Numbered from the stretch's first letter, positions 33,050 through 45,444 are shown. The stretch is DNA of 64,000 nucleotides from Glaciozyma antarctica PI12 (GCA_002917775.1 KZ627146.1:875678-939677); one strand, 5' to 3'. Numbers and translations: made by a program. Notes: generated from the sequence alone by a model not told the origin.

Positions 33050-33627
33050 ATGCCGCTATCATTCACCACCAACCCTTTCGTCACGCGCTTGGACGCTCAA
33101 GCCGGCCTCATCTCGCTCGCGATGGCGCCGGAGACGTTTTGGAACGACCTTAGTGCGAAGGAGAAGGCCAATGTGGAAGCCTGGCTCGATGGACTGAACG
33201 CGAAAGACATGCCGGATACAAACTGCAAGTTGGCGAACGACACGGATCCGGATCGCTGCGAGAGCTACCGCCAGAAGGCGCGCGAGTACGCGGTGGCATT
33301 CATCCACATGTCCGACGAAGATGGTGAGCTCTTCTCTTCCTAGCGCTCTGCTGAGCTGATCCAGATGGCCCACCCAGGTCGCTTGTTGTTCGCTCCTTCT
33401 CGCTTCGCACGGGAACTTCGACTCGTTTTCTTCGCAGTGGTTTTGGTCGCTCACTGGTATACCGTTTCGCCATGTCTGCTTTCTGGGGAGCCATCGCTTT
33501 CGCAGATCTCGAACTTCCTGCCCTTCTCAGCTGGGGAGTCGTCAAGGGCCTTCTCCTGAGGAATTTGAGGTATTGGTCGAAGCAAGTTCGTCGCCCCTCG
33601 TTTGCTCTTCTCATTAGCGTTAGCTGA
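33050..33627 (+). pseudogene. Relic of a DUF2264-family gene
   Basis: Two blocks match what is known of DUF2264 proteins. The first reads APETFWNDLSAKEKANVEAW and then LNAKDMPDTN. The second reads DTDPDRCESYRQKAREYA, then after an intron [20 protein letters not shown] and [18 protein letters not shown]. In full-length relatives roughly 70 residues separate MPDTN from the second block; here they are joined directly. The N-terminal ~100 residues and everything after RYWSKQ are also missing. About 170 residues remain of a protein usually of 400-650 aa. The frames that remain are open. It sits between the lipase and the second broken WD-like gene. No function is expected. Confidence 0.65.
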
Positions 33628-33866
33628 AGTTTGTTCAACGAGGACTTCTGTATTGAGCGCTCTGAATCTCGCTCTCAACCCTGCTCGCTTCTATCTACAA
33701 GCTGCTCGCCATGCACCAACTCGGCGACCCTCACCCTACTCAGCTCCGTCCCTGCTTCGGCTCCATCTCGCTAAAGTCGTACCTGAGGAACGGAATGAGC
33801 GCCACTCGCAGAACCCGCCAAGAAGAATCACTCACACGACGGACGACGGATTCTTCAGATGCCACC

Positions 33867-35708
33867 TCAACCCAAACGCCGCTTCGCATGCCTCGCCTCC
33901 TTGGGCCACGCCGGCTCGCCATCGTCCTCCGAATCGCTCCCGTAGTCCCCAGCTCCGTAGTTCCCCGAGTGGTCCTTAATCGAAGACTCTCCGAGCGTGA
34001 AGAGCGACTGCTTCGTCTTGTTCCATACCATCTGCTTCATGTCGAGGTTGCCGGTGCTGAGCTCGTAGACGGAGCTCGAGGAGCTCCGAGGGCACCAGGC
34101 GCGAATATACTGGTCTTGGTAGCTGCTCGAGAAGATGGCTGCGTAAAGAAGGTTCAGCGAGCTTTGGGAGATACGAGGAAGAAGAGAACGCACTGGTGAT
34201 CCCTCCAATCGTCACGAGCTGGCAGGTAAGCGCACTGCTGTGCGAGAACGACATGACCGGCGTCGGCGTCCTTACGTCGGAAAGCCTCACGCACGAATCT
34301 CCCGCCGTCGCAAACAACCACGGCTCGTCCTCCGACGTGCTGATATCCATCACTCCTCCTCCCTGCCCGAGGTAGCGGTTCGCGATCGCGCCCGTCTCGA
34401 GATCCAGATCGAGGACCTAGTAGGAGTGGGGGAAGTCGCCGTGCGAGACGTCCTCCGCTGCGAGAAAGTTGGCCTTCGTTCCGGTCCTTCGAGCCCACTT
34501 GCCGGGAGAGAATTGGCCGCCTTCGATCGGGATGATGGCGGGAGGAGCGTCGTTGGAAGTGAGGGAGTTCCAGACTACGAGCTCGCCGACGCCGGCGCGG
34601 AAGAGGAATGAGTCGATGAGGGCGAGGGGGCCGAGAGAGTGGTAGTTGAGAGAGTGGAGACGGGGAGCCGGGGAGCAAGGCTGGCTTCGTTCCCCAGAAG
34701 GTCTCGTCGTCGAAGCTGCAAAGCAAATGATTAGGTCAGTATCGCAAGCGAAGGAAAGAGGAGGACGGAACGCACGAAAAGGACCTCGTTCGGCGCTCGT
34801 TGGAGAGCCAGAGGAGCTTCCTCTCCTCGTCGATGAGAACGTTCTGGAGGTACCCGTTCAGGCCGCGCTCCACGTTGCGGAAAGTCGGATTCCTCCTCTT
34901 CGTGCCATCATAGTTCGTCGTTCGACCCAGCAGCAGCAACTCGGGCGTCTGTCTCGCGCTCTCAATCCCGGTGTAGTAGGCGACGTACGTCCCACTCGGC
35001 GAGACGTTCATCTTGAGAGGCGCGTCGGCAATGCCTGATGAGCTGACGCTGCAGCGAGCTTCGCGAATGGACTGGAGGGAGGGCGTCGAGGCGTAAGGGT
35101 AGAGCGCGGCGATGGGGAGGCGGAGAGCGGTCGTTTCGGGGGTTGGTGCGGTGAAGCGAGAGAGTTTGGAGGTAAAGGGGGAAGGGTTCGTCTCGGGCGT
35201 TCACTTGCGCGAGTCCATCACCTCTCCCTTGACCTTCGCGGCCTTCAAGTCGCCAGGGTCGGCTGGAGGGAGGCAACATCAGCTCTTGGCCCCGTCTCCT
35301 CCTCCCACCTCAACTCACCGCCGTTTCGAGCTGGGTACTTGCTGAGGATGTAGAAGAAGAAGGCCTGCATGTCTATCGACATGAAGCTGAACTCGCTCCC
35401 GCTGGCCTTGATGGCCTTCTTGGAGGAGAACGAATTCAGCTCCTCCGACGTGACCGGAGCTCTGTCGTCGAAGCCCTCCCTCCTCGTAACGTAGTTGATG
35501 AGCCGGTCAAGAAGAGATCCCACAACGCTGGAAAGCTCCTTGGAGTGACCCTGCTGCTCGGGGAGGAGGAGGATGTCGTGGATGTAGTCGCGTCGCGTGA
35601 GCTCTCGACGGCTTCACGCAGGTCGTCGTCGTCGTCCCTCATCGCCGTGTCGTTGTCCTCCTGAAGCTGGGCGAAGCGCCGTTCGAGCTCTGCAAGGCGA
35701 GCGTCCAT
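33867..35708 (-). pseudogene. WD-repeat-like gene, broken copy B
   Basis: Paralogue of the gene at 21263-22985: it begins MDARLAELERRFAQLQEDND, and repeats the blades SLLDRLINYVTRREG, LLLGRTTNYDGTK, VLIDEERKLLWLSN, SEDEPWLFATAGDSCVRLSD and YIRAWCPRS, ending in an acidic tail. An intron ahead of the IFSSSYQDQYIRAW block is conserved between the copies. Relative to copy A, the frame shifts after the first ~35 residues, and a stop replaces a codon in the segment matching YQVVDLDLETG. The breaks differ from those of copy A, so each copy decayed independently or carries its own sequence errors. No named family is recognised. Confidence 0.6.
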
Positions 35709-35935
35709 AGCGGGCGAGAGTGGGGAGAGGAAGAGGGCCGACTCGAGCCAAATCGCGTCGCGCAGCTCGAGTGCGGATGAGCGCTCGTGGCTGCTTTCTC
35801 TCAAAGTTGTTTCTTTCTGAGGTTCAGGTGCAAGGCTTGGGACGAGAAGAAGCAGAGGATCTCGAGCCAGATTAACGACAGACCAGCGAACTCTCAAACA
35901 CAACAAAAATCATCGTTCCTCCCGCACAGCGCACG

Positions 35936-37710
35936 CTACTTCGGCAGCCTCACGTCCACCGCCTCCTCCTCCTCAATCTCGTCTCCATACTCCGCCAGCG
36001 TCTTCGTCAAATCCAGTTTCTCTGCTCCAGGCATCAGCTTCTTCCCTCGCTCGATTCGGACCTCACTCACCTCCATCAAACTCCATCCACATGGTCGCCA
36101 TCACCTCGTCCGAGACCTTGAACGTCCGACAATACTGCTTTAGCAATGTACTGAGCAAGATCGTCTTCTTGACCGCCAGAGGAAGGACGTCGGTCGCGCT
36201 CCCCCTGACGGTGATCTTGAACAACTTCTCCTCCTTCTTCTCCGGCTCCTCCTCCTCGACGACCTCCTCGACTTTCTCCTCCTCCACAACCTCCTGCTTC
36301 CCCGCATTCGACTTCGCCGCCAGCACTTTCGCCCAAACTTCCTTCGTGTACCCTCGGAAGTCAGCGGAGGGGAAGATCTTGAGCGACTGGGGAGTGCCGA
36401 AGGGGTAGACGCGGCGGTCGTTGTGCGTTAGGACGAGGGAGTCGGCATCGAGGCCTTTTCGATCGGCGAGGGCGGTGTAGAGGTTTGAGAAGGATTCGGT
36501 CTGCGTGGGGTGTCAACGAGGGAGCAGGGAGGGAGGGGGAGGACGTACGATGCCGAGGTCGAAGTCGATCTGCTTCTGGTAGCCTGCTACGGCAGCTTTA
36601 CTCGCTGCGCCCGCGCGTGTTGGGTCGAAAACCATTGAGATGCGGATGTTGACTTTCTCCTCGGTTGCGGGAGCGGCGTGCGAAGTGACGATTTGAATCT
36701 CGTCGTCCTTGGTCGCGTTTCGGATTTGGCGGAGGGCAGGGTCGAGGTGAGCGTCGTCGTCTGAGGAAAGGTGGAAGACAGGGGAGGGGGATCGGACTCG
36801 GCCAAGGTTCTCGCTGCAGCGGGGCGGGGGTAAGCTTGGTGGGGACGGGAGAGGGAGAGGACGTACTGGAGCCCGTACAACGCCTCCTCAATGATATGAG
36901 CCCCAGCAGGAACCGGCGGCGTCAAGCTCCTACTCTTCTCCCTAACGACCCTCGCCTTCTGCTTCCCCTTGCGCTCCCCAAAATCATCCTCACTCTCGCT
37001 CCCACTCGCCTTCTTCTCCACCTCCTCCTCCTCACTCGTACTCTGCCCCCGCACCCGCTTCTTCCGATTCTTTCCCCCGACCGCAAGCTTGGCTGAAGCT
37101 CCGGTGGATCCGCGCGTCCAGGCGGGGAGCTTGAGGGCTTTCGAAGGCTTGGAGTGCGAGTCGGGGTCGGGGGAGGAGGAGCGGGAGGAGGACGAGCTGG
37201 AGCTAAGAATGACGACTCGTACTGGAGCGACTTTAGCTCCTCCTGCGCGTTCCAGTCATTAGCTGTGCGAGCGGGTGCGGGGGGAGGGGAAGGCAGCGTA
37301 CGGGGTTTGCGGAAGGCAGCTTGCTTGGGAGGAGCTTTGGCGAAGAACTCGTTCGCCTCGTCCGACGAGATGTCCACAGCGGCCTTCTTCCTCGCAGGTG
37401 GGGTAGCCCTCCTCACCGCCTTGCCCTTCCCCTTCTCCTCCTTGACGACCTCGTCCACTGCGCTCGTGCTTCGTCCGACTCGGCGCGCCCGGGGCCGGGA
37501 ATTGGGATCAAGGGAGGAGCGAGAGGAGGTGGGGAGTGTGGCGGCTGGAGCAGGGGATTGGGAGGGAACGCGGGGACGGGAGGAGGGGACGGGAGTCGGA
37601 CGCTTGGGAGGTGGAGCGGAGAGGATCTCGAGGTCCGAGGAGGTGTCGGCTGTGCGAGGTTCGTTGGTCAGGGATGCGTCCAGGTGTTAGCAGCAGCCGT
37701 GCTCACCCAT
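35936..37710 (-). CDS. RAD60: Tandem SUMO-like-domain protein (Rad60/Esc2/NIP45 type)
   Basis: Genome-stability factor family that uses SUMO-like domains to bind the SUMO E2 and SUMO pathway proteins. Start at 37710; exon 1 is only ATGG, and the second exon begins ADTSSDLEILSAPPPKRP. A basic, acidic-patch-containing N-terminal half follows (DISSDEANEFF, STSEEEEVEKKASGSESEDD). The first SUMO-like region contains KVNIRISMVFDPTRAGA and LVLTHNDRRVYPFGTPQSL; an acidic linker leads to the second, LFKITVRGSATDVLPLAVKK, QYCRTFKVSDEVMATMWMEF and DGEKLDLTKTLAEYGDEIE, ending VDVRLPK with the stop at 35936-35938. The second domain ends without a GG tail, as expected for a non-conjugated SUMO-like domain. 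Length near 480 aa. Confidence 0.8.
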
Positions 37711-39250
37711 TCTTCTCGGAGAGTGGAGGGAGGAGAGGAGAGACGCGAAGTGAGTCACGACGTGATCAACAAATCCGATTCACGTGGTTCATCACAACAA
37801 CAAAGCTGAAGTTCATCGCTTCTCCTTCTCACTTTTCTCCCTCCTTTTTCTAGGGAAGCAGGCTCATCTGCGGGTGGGATTCGTGTCTTAAATTGAGAGC
37901 AAAACGATCACTTGGGTGCTGAGCCAGAGCCAGGCGTCCAAATCGAAATCTAGGGAGTCGCTGCTTGAGCGAGAGCACGACCGGAGTGCGAGTGCAGCTG
38001 GCTGAGCTGTCCAATCTTCCATTCGCAATTTTGGCGTTGCTGTTTGCTGCAGCTCCACAGGGGATGACTGGTGTCAAACGACGTTGAAGTCGCTCACCGA
38101 CTCGACCCTCCTCCGGCGAGCGAGAGGTCGCTGGTCTTCCAACTCCGAGGCAGTAGTCGATAAGACGCTGTCAAGTCGGTGTCCGGAACGAAAGCGGCGC
38201 AGGGAAATTGCTGGCAGACAGGGGACTGATCGTCGACAGCCAGCCAGGCACTCAATGCGGGGGAGGAACGGTTTGCAGCTGCGATAGCTCAAAGCACAGA
38301 ATCCAGGGCGGTTGAGGCTTCGAGTGCACGTGCGGGACATCTTCGCAAGGAGTACTAAGCGTAGTTGAGGCGTGAAGAGCGCGGAGAACAGCCCACGTTC
38401 GACTCCGTGGGCGTTTCGAGCAGGATGGCGATGAGAGCAGCGAGAGCGAGCAGGGGCCTGACAGCGGAGCAGAGATTAGAGACTCGTGCAGGAGTCCTCG
38501 TCGACGAGGTTACCAGGAGAGTGGTCGAAGGAAGAGAAGCAAACGCCACCCAGCCGAAGCTGACCTTCGACTCGAGGCTGACCTCACCCCTCTCTCTCCC
38601 CTCCCCTCACCTTCAACTCGTCGACACCGGTCTATCAGTTGCAGTATAAGCCTGTTTAGTAGCCAAGCAGCGCTCCGCCCCAGAGCAGCCCTGCCGAACG
38701 TGAGTACCGTGAGTACTAAAGCCCGCGCCGTTCGCGAGGGGAGGCGTCGTGAGCTGACCTCCCTCTCCCATCCTCCTCCTTTCACACACGGGACACCTTT
38801 ACTACGACTAGCACTCCACCCTCTTAGCTGAACACAACCTCTCTCAAATCCGGGCACGCGGTCGTCACGAGTGATCGGGAGCGGCCACTTCTTTCCCTGG
38901 TAAGTGAGCTCCCGCTTCTGGTCGGCGTTCTAGGGTGCACAGGGCTGCAGAGGATAGCCATGGAGCCAAGCCAGCTGATTGCTGAGGGGGAAGCGAACGA
39001 GGAAGGACTCTCAACTGTTGGGTACCTCATGTTATCGCGGCGGCGGCTAGGGAGGAGTGAACAGAGCAGCCCCTCGCCGTACACGCTGTTCAGCTCTGCG
39101 GGTGTACGACGTACCCGTGCAGGATACGCAGCGCTCAGCAGTCCGACGCTGTTGCGGCTCGCGCTTCGACCGTCGTGCAGCATCCGCGAGCCGCTAAGGA
39201 CTTGACGACCTGGAACGACACGCTGACTAGAGCTCTCCATTCCACAGGCG
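37711..39250. other. 1.5-kb divergent gap between RAD60-like and KCS1, no gene supported
   Basis: The genes on either side point outward, so this holds both promoters. Several open frames of 60-95 codons exist on both strands, but none resembles a protein family, and those after 38824 on the minus strand are shadows of KCS1. One site is notable: TGAGTCA at 37751-37757, overlapping the palindrome TCACGACGTGA (37755-37765), about 45 bp upstream of the RAD60-like start. It matches the consensus of Gcn4/AP-1-type bZIP factors, but a chance match is possible. Confidence 0.4.
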
Positions 39251-42200
39251 ATGTCTTCCCCGACCACCACTACGACAGCTCGGGCTCCTCTCTCCCTCTC
39301 CCTCTCCTCCGCCGCCACCTCTCCTCTCACCAACTCTCCTCCCTCCGGCGCAACCGACTTCTCCCCTCCCACCTCCGCATCCTCCTCGACCTCTTCCGCA
39401 CGTCCCGAACCCACTTCCACCGGTTTCCCCAGCACGCCATTCGCTCGCCCAAATGGCCCCAGCACAGGCATGGGCGGAGGGCGGAAAGCAAGCGTCAGTC
39501 TCCAGCTGTTCAAGGAGACGGCGCGAGCAGAGGAGGGAGAGAAGAAGGCTCGCGCAGGGACGCTGGATAGGACATTAAGCGGTGGAGCAGGCCCCTCGAA
39601 GAAGGGCAAGGAGCGCGAACGCTCGACTGGCGACCGCGCCTATTCCTCTCCCGTCCTCTCCGCCGACGCTTTCACCTCGTTCCCACCTCCAGCGAGGTCG
39701 CAAAGATCCCGCCCGGGCTCAGGAACCAATTCTCCGCGTCTGCACTATTCGCCATCGCCTACGAAGCCCTCGAGCGCCGGGACTACCACCTCGACGACCT
39801 TGACGCATGTCCATTCCCCTGCCCCATCAGGCCTCTCGACCTCCCGCCCTCCCTCTCCCCACGCCTTCCAGACCTACCACCGTAGTCCCGTCCCCGACTT
39901 CTCCCTCCCAAACGCAGCCATGGGCGTCCCCTCCCCCCTCTCAGCACTCGACTCCATTGGCCCTCCTGCCATCCCCCTCCCTACCGACGAACAGCCTTCG
40001 CCCTCCGCCTCACCTCCAGTCGTCAAGCTTCTCTTCTCGCCGAAACCGCCCAAGGACGCCGCGAAGAGTAATTCTCCTAGCGCGTTCGTCTTGCCTCCCC
40101 CTGTCGAGGCGGAGGCGGAGTACGAGGGATGCGGGTATACAGACGACGAGTGCTATACCGAGACGGAGAGCGAGAGCGAGCACGACGAGGATTGGGGCGG
40201 GAGCGAGGGGGAGGAGAATGGGGCCGAGGAGCCTTATACGGAGTACGAGGTGGATGTTGAGCCGCTGAGGGAGAAATTGGATGAGCGGGGTGGAGGGACG
40301 GTCAGTATGGGAGATGCGAGGGGGGATGGGTCGTGGGGGAGTCAGTTGGTCGATGAGGAGGGGAGAAGTGCGGTGACGGTTCCGCTTGAGCCGTTTGATC
40401 ATCAGGTCGGTGGGCATAGCCACATCTTTCGCTTCTCGAAGAAGGCGGTTTGCAAGGTGCGTTCTTTCTCTGGTTTCTATTGTGCGCAGGGAGCTGATGA
40501 ATTGGATCACAGCCTCTCGCGAGTCGGGAGAACGAGTTCTACGAAGCCGTCGAACGGTGCTGCCCTCGACTACTCGGCTTCGTCCCTCAGTACCTCGGCG
40601 TCCTCAACGTCACCTACCGTCGAGCCCCCAGCACCTCCCGCTCCTCCTCTCACCCCCGCGACGCCAACCAGCCGCCCACTCCAACGCAGCCCGGCGCTCC
40701 CGCCGAACGACGCATCTTCCGCGAGAAGGCGGGCGACCCAGACGACGAGGATGAGATCCCCGAAGTCGTTCTCGAGCGCAACCGACATATCATCCCCGAT
40801 AGCATGGTCTGGGACGTCGTGCGCGGTCTCAGGCGCAGCGGACGCGGGCGGGACAAGACGCGGAGGAGTCGCGCGAGTGGCGCAGCGTCGACGGATCCGG
40901 AGACGGCGGGAGAGACGAGCGGCGTCTTGTCCTCTCCCGATTTCGCTCCGTCGTCCTTCTCCATCAGCGGCAGCGTCGGAGCCGAGACGACCGCTCTCTC
41001 CTCCGTCCCGAATTTCGCACCCCTTTCCGCCATCCCTCCTACGCCCAATTCCACCCCCGTCGATTCCAGCTTCACCGACTCGCGTTCCCGCGCTTCCCAG
41101 ATCGACAACTCGCTCTTCCCGCGCGTCCCCGCTCGACGATTCTCCCCCGCTCGAGTATGCCCTTCTCCCGCTTTTGGCGTCCCGAATAGCTGGGGCGGGA
41201 AAGCGGGAACGGGCTCCACGACGGTCAACACGAAGTTGTGCGAGCAGGTCCTTCGGGAGGTCTTCAGTTCGCCAAAATTGCGCGAAGGACGGAGGGCGTG
41301 GAAAGGTGGGAGAAGGAGGGATGGGACGGGGACGCCGCTTTCGCGAGCGGGGTCGGAGGAGCCGGGAGAAGGGATGGTGAGGAGACCGATGTTGAGGCAG
41401 ACGCAGAGCGCGATTGGCCTGAGGGATGGGGAGGTGGCGGATAATGAGGCGGACTTGTTGGCGTCGCCGGTGGGGAAGGCGAGGTTGAGGAAGAGCAGTA
41501 TGGGCGACGAGGGAATGTTTAGGATGGACGACGTGCCCGAGCAGAGGAGTCCTGAGGCGAAGGCGGCGAACGGAACGACGGAGGATCGGACGACGGCGTT
41601 CGACCTTCCAGCAGTCGACGCTCCCTCCTCTCTCCCCGACGCTACGCCTTCTGTCGCCACCGCCGACGCTACTCCCGTCGAGACCGCTCCAGCGACTCCT
41701 CTTCCGCCGTCGCGAGTCGAGCAGTTCATCCTGATGGAGGACCTCACGGGGAATCTCAAGTCGCCTTGCGTTCTCGATCTGAAGATGGGGACGAGGCAGT
41801 ACGGGATCATGGCGACGCCGGAGAAGAAGAAGAGCCAGACTAAGAAGTGCTCCAAGACGACGAGCCACGAGTTGGGCGTTAGGATTTGCGGGATGCAGGT
41901 GCGTTCCTTCGCTTCGTCGTCATTTCGCGCGGGTCGCTGATGTACATGAGGCGCAGGTCTACAAGTCGGTCGAATCTCGCTACGTCTTTCAAGACAAGTA
42001 CTTTGGCCGCAAGGTCACCATCGCCGACTTCCCCTCCGTCCTCGCCTTCTTCCTCTCGAACGGCGCCGAAGTCCTCTCATATCATATCCCCCTCATCCTT
42101 CGCCAACTGTACCGCCTCGCCTCGATCATCCACGGCCTAAAGCGCTACCGCTTCTACGCCGCCAGCCTCCTGTTCATCTACGACGGCGACGCTCAAGTCC

Positions 42201-42861
42201 AGGAGACGTACAAGCGTAGCGTCGTCGAGGAACGTTCGCCAGCGGGGCTCGGCGACCTCACCGAAGCGGTCGACGAGGAGGAATCGAGCCCGTCAAGCCT
42301 CTTGCCCTCCTGGAACCCATCCTCTTCTCCCCCCTCCCTCCCTCTTCCCACCCTCTCCACCAGCGCCCCGAAACCCCGCCCTACGCACCTCCACACCCAC
42401 TCGGCCTCTTCCACCCACTCGCACGCTCCTCGACGCCCCAAGATCCCAGGAGCAGTGACGATCCGCCTTATCGACTTTGCGCACTGCACGACGGGAGACG
42501 ACTTCATCCCTCCTACCGCTACCGACCTACTCGATTTCGAAGGCGACGTTTCGCCGGACGGGAAACGTCGAGCGACGTTCCCGCCTACGCATCCTGATCA
42601 ACCTGATTTGGGCTTCTTACTCGGGTTGAAGAGCCTTTGTGCGGCGCTCAAGATGATTTGGGTCGAGGAGAATGGGAAGGAGGGAGTCGGGGAGAGGGAG
42701 GCGGAGCTTAAGGTTCCTGGCGAGGGGGTGTTTGAGGAGATTTTCGGGGTGGGTTTCTCGCGCTGTCGTCGTTGTTGGATGGTGCTGATACGTTTGCTCG
42801 TGCGTAGAAGGGAGCGTTGCAGCAGGGATTGGGAGAGGGACCTAGTCCTGAGGAGGTGTAG
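39251..42861 (+). CDS. KCS1: Inositol hexakisphosphate kinase
   Basis: Makes inositol pyrophosphates (5-IP7) from IP6, a signal in phosphate and stress control. Exons 39251-40456, 40513-41898, 41957-42748 and 42808-42861. The first ~380 residues are Ser/Pro-rich and disordered, ending in an acidic run. The kinase starts at [20 protein letters not shown] and continues [20 protein letters not shown]. After a long disordered insert comes the inositol-binding signature [15 protein letters not shown] (41761-41806, the PxxxDxKxG motif), then [20 protein letters not shown], a second short insert, and the catalytic [13 protein letters not shown] (about 42463-42501). Over 1,100 aa, similar to the long yeast Kcs1. 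Frames are clean. The large insert between the N- and C-lobes is typical of fungal KCS1. Confidence 0.92.
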
Positions 42862-43126
42862 AGTTTGGAGATTTGGTGACGGCGTGAAGACGCCTTTTGT
42901 GATTACTTTGACCTCGTAGCTATATCCTAGTCTTGTCTGCTAGATGTACGCAAGCATCCGATACGACGTTCTCGAAGCGAGAAGCGAACGTGCGAAGCGC
43001 TCTCTCCCAGCGAAGTTCTCGTTCGAACTCGACTAGAGAATCTTGGCCCAGGGCTCCCCTCCCCTCTCTCAGCTCAGCTTGACCTCGTCGACTTCATCTC
43101 TCACCGACTCCCTCCTCAGCTTAATC

Positions 43127-44536
43127 ATGTCGTAAGTACAGCCACTACATTCCTCCTCAGCTGAGCCAGGGTGGCCCCGCTCGAGAGCCACTTCGAAAGC
43201 CCCCGCTACGTCAACCCGCTCACACCTCCCTCTCCTCTCCACAGTGACTTCTCTGAGGCCTGCCCCGTACGCTTCTTCTCCTCCCCGAACGATCTGGACT
43301 ACGACTGACTGGAGGACGAATCGCAGATCTACGCCCCCTTCTTTGGAGCGATGGTACGTTCCCGTTTCTCCGTCTCCGTACCAGCTGCGTGGCCTCTCGT
43401 AGCGCGGGAGGGGGTTCTCAAGCTGGAATGAGGAGGTGTGTGGGGGAAGGCTTGGGGGCGGTATTGATCGATGTACAAGGATGGGAGAGCAGAGGGAGGC
43501 AAGCGCGCCGAGGGATGGTGCTGACCTGGGGCCTACTCCACCACACAGGGCTGCACCGCTGCCATCGTCTTCACCTGTGCGTTCTTCCTTCCTGCTCCTC
43601 CCTTCCCCACCTTGGAAAGCGTCGACGAGCGCTCAAAGACGAACGCCGTAGCTGACCTTCACTCCCCTCCTCGTCATCCCCTATCGCAGGTATCGGCGCC
43701 TCGTACGGAACCTCCAAGTCGGGTGTTGGAATCGCCGCTATGGGTGTCCTCCGCCCTGATCTCATGATGAAGTGCATCATTCCCGTCGTCATGGCTGGTA
43801 TCATTGCCGTGAGTTCTCGTTTCCCTATCATCCCTTGTCCTCTCCTACGACCTTCGTTCGCCCCTCTTCAACACGGCGTCGAGCGAGGCGCTATCCACTC
43901 TTTCTTGCGCCGTCGCCTCTCCGCCAGCCAACCCCCAAGTCGCTCCTCTTCGGAACCGACGCCTGACGCCGAACGACCACGCCCCCTCAATCCCACCTCT
44001 CCCTCCCACCTCTTTATCCTCCAACGCCCTCCCAGAGCCGCCACTAACGCCCTACCCCACAGATCTACGGTCTCGTCGTCTCGGTCCTCATCTCTGGCGA
44101 CCTCAAGTCCCCCATGTCCCTCTACACAGGTTTCATCCAACTAGGCGCCGGTCTCTCAGTCGGTCTCGCCGGACTGAGCGCTGGGTTCGCGATCGGTATC
44201 GTCGGAGACGCAGGCGTGCGAGGCGTGGCGCAACAGAGTCGTGTTTTCGTGAGTTTCGTTCCTGAGGCGGGAGGGGGAGGGAGCTGATGAGCTTGGTGGA
44301 TAGGTTGGCATGATTCTCATTCTCATTTTTGCGGAGGTCCTTGGGCTTTATGGCCTTATTGTTGCGCTCATTCTGAACACTCGTTCGGGCGTTCACCCTC
44401 CCGTACGTCCTTCCCTCTTCCCTCCTCCCTACCTCCCCCCTTCCCTCGCATCCACTCTCCCCTCCCATCTCCCTCTCCCTCTTCCCCCCACCTCACCTCA
44501 AAACCTTACTAATCCACCTCACAAACACAGTGCTAG
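43127..44536 (+). CDS. VMA3: Vacuolar H+-ATPase proteolipid subunit c
   Basis: Forms the rotating membrane ring of the V-ATPase, in vacuole and endosome membranes. Several exons; the first is five bases (ATGTC) and the second encodes DFSEACP. Sequence order: [79 protein letters not shown] and [20 protein letters not shown], i.e. four transmembrane helices with the proton-carrying Glu in FAEVLG. About 162 aa as expected. The last exon encodes just Cys plus stop (44531-44536). An intron of about 250 nt near 43810-44060 is longer than usual. Conservation leaves little doubt; c versus c' subunit is judged from overall sequence and could be revisited. Confidence 0.92.
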
Positions 44537-45444
44537 ACGATCCACTCCCCAATCCCGTCGGCACTTCCCACCGCACGAGAAAGCGCAAGACACTCGCTCG
44601 CTCCCGTACCTCCCCCTCCCCCCTACCCCTATACAATAGTCGTTGCACAATGAATCGATCTTCTCGGGTAGCTTCGCGCTGAGAGCAGGAGCGCTGAGGG
44701 AGGAAGGGTTGGGAGAGTAAATGAGCTTTGTAGCGCAGAGTCGTCTCAGCTCTTGGACTGCGTTCTCCAGATCCTCATTCTTCGAGATCTCTCGCCGTTA
44801 AGCATCGCACCTCTGCTCCCCCCCTCCGAGCTAGGCTTCGATACAGAGAGCCTAAAGCCAATCACGGCACTGAGTCTCGACGTTCGACAGGCGAAGGTGA
44901 GATCGTGCGGGTCGGAGACTCGCACACAGAGGGGAACGAGACTCGCTGAGACACTGTGGCAACGCGGAGAAGCGCTTCACTAGAATGGGAGCGCAGAGGA
45001 GGGGGAGAGTGGCGGAGACCTTGCTTCAGCGTGGTGGTTCTTACGAACGCCGCTGAGGGTGAGCATGCGGGTCGGGAGGTAGATTACACAGCAAGGGATC
45101 GTTTGCGCCAGAGTGGCGGTACGGAGGAGCGGGAGAGCGGGAGAGCGACGACGGATTTGCATAGAGCAGCGGCACTTGCAGTCGGTTCCAGCGGTCGACG
45201 AGCCTCCGTCCTTCCCCAATCCAGCGAGGGCAGAGGAGCCAAAGCAGAGAACGCAGAGAGCACGCGTGCAGGCGCCACGCCCAGCAGCTCTCCTTTAGCA
45301 AAACCTCTCCCGTCCCGGCACCTCGACTCCCCCGACGCCACGCTCCGCACAAACGAACGAAAGAAGTGGCATAGAATTGGCGTTCATAGCTCATCTCCCG
45401 TGCCCCCCTCCTCCTCCACCTCAAGCCATTCCCCGTTCCAATGC
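44537..45444. other. Convergent gap between VMA3 and RPL36, no gene supported
   Basis: About 900 bp between two 3' ends. Frames here (for instance 44956-45534 on plus) overlap the eL36 3' end in antisense or show no family resemblance. It should contain the two polyadenylation regions. I see no repeat or RNA gene. Confidence 0.4.

Noticed and set aside
37751-37765. Gcn4-like TGAGTCA/palindrome as a proven operator
   Set aside because: A single 7-bp match in a 1.5-kb gap is expected by chance fairly often; noted only in the gap entry.
38824-39609. Minus-strand 261-codon open frame
   Set aside because: It overlaps the KCS1 start in antisense, is rich in residues expected from a shadow, and matches no family.
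40570-41868. Minus-strand 432-codon open frame opposite KCS1
   Set aside because: Lies fully inside KCS1 exon 2 on the other strand, is Arg-rich, and arises from the Ser/Pro codon bias of the gene.
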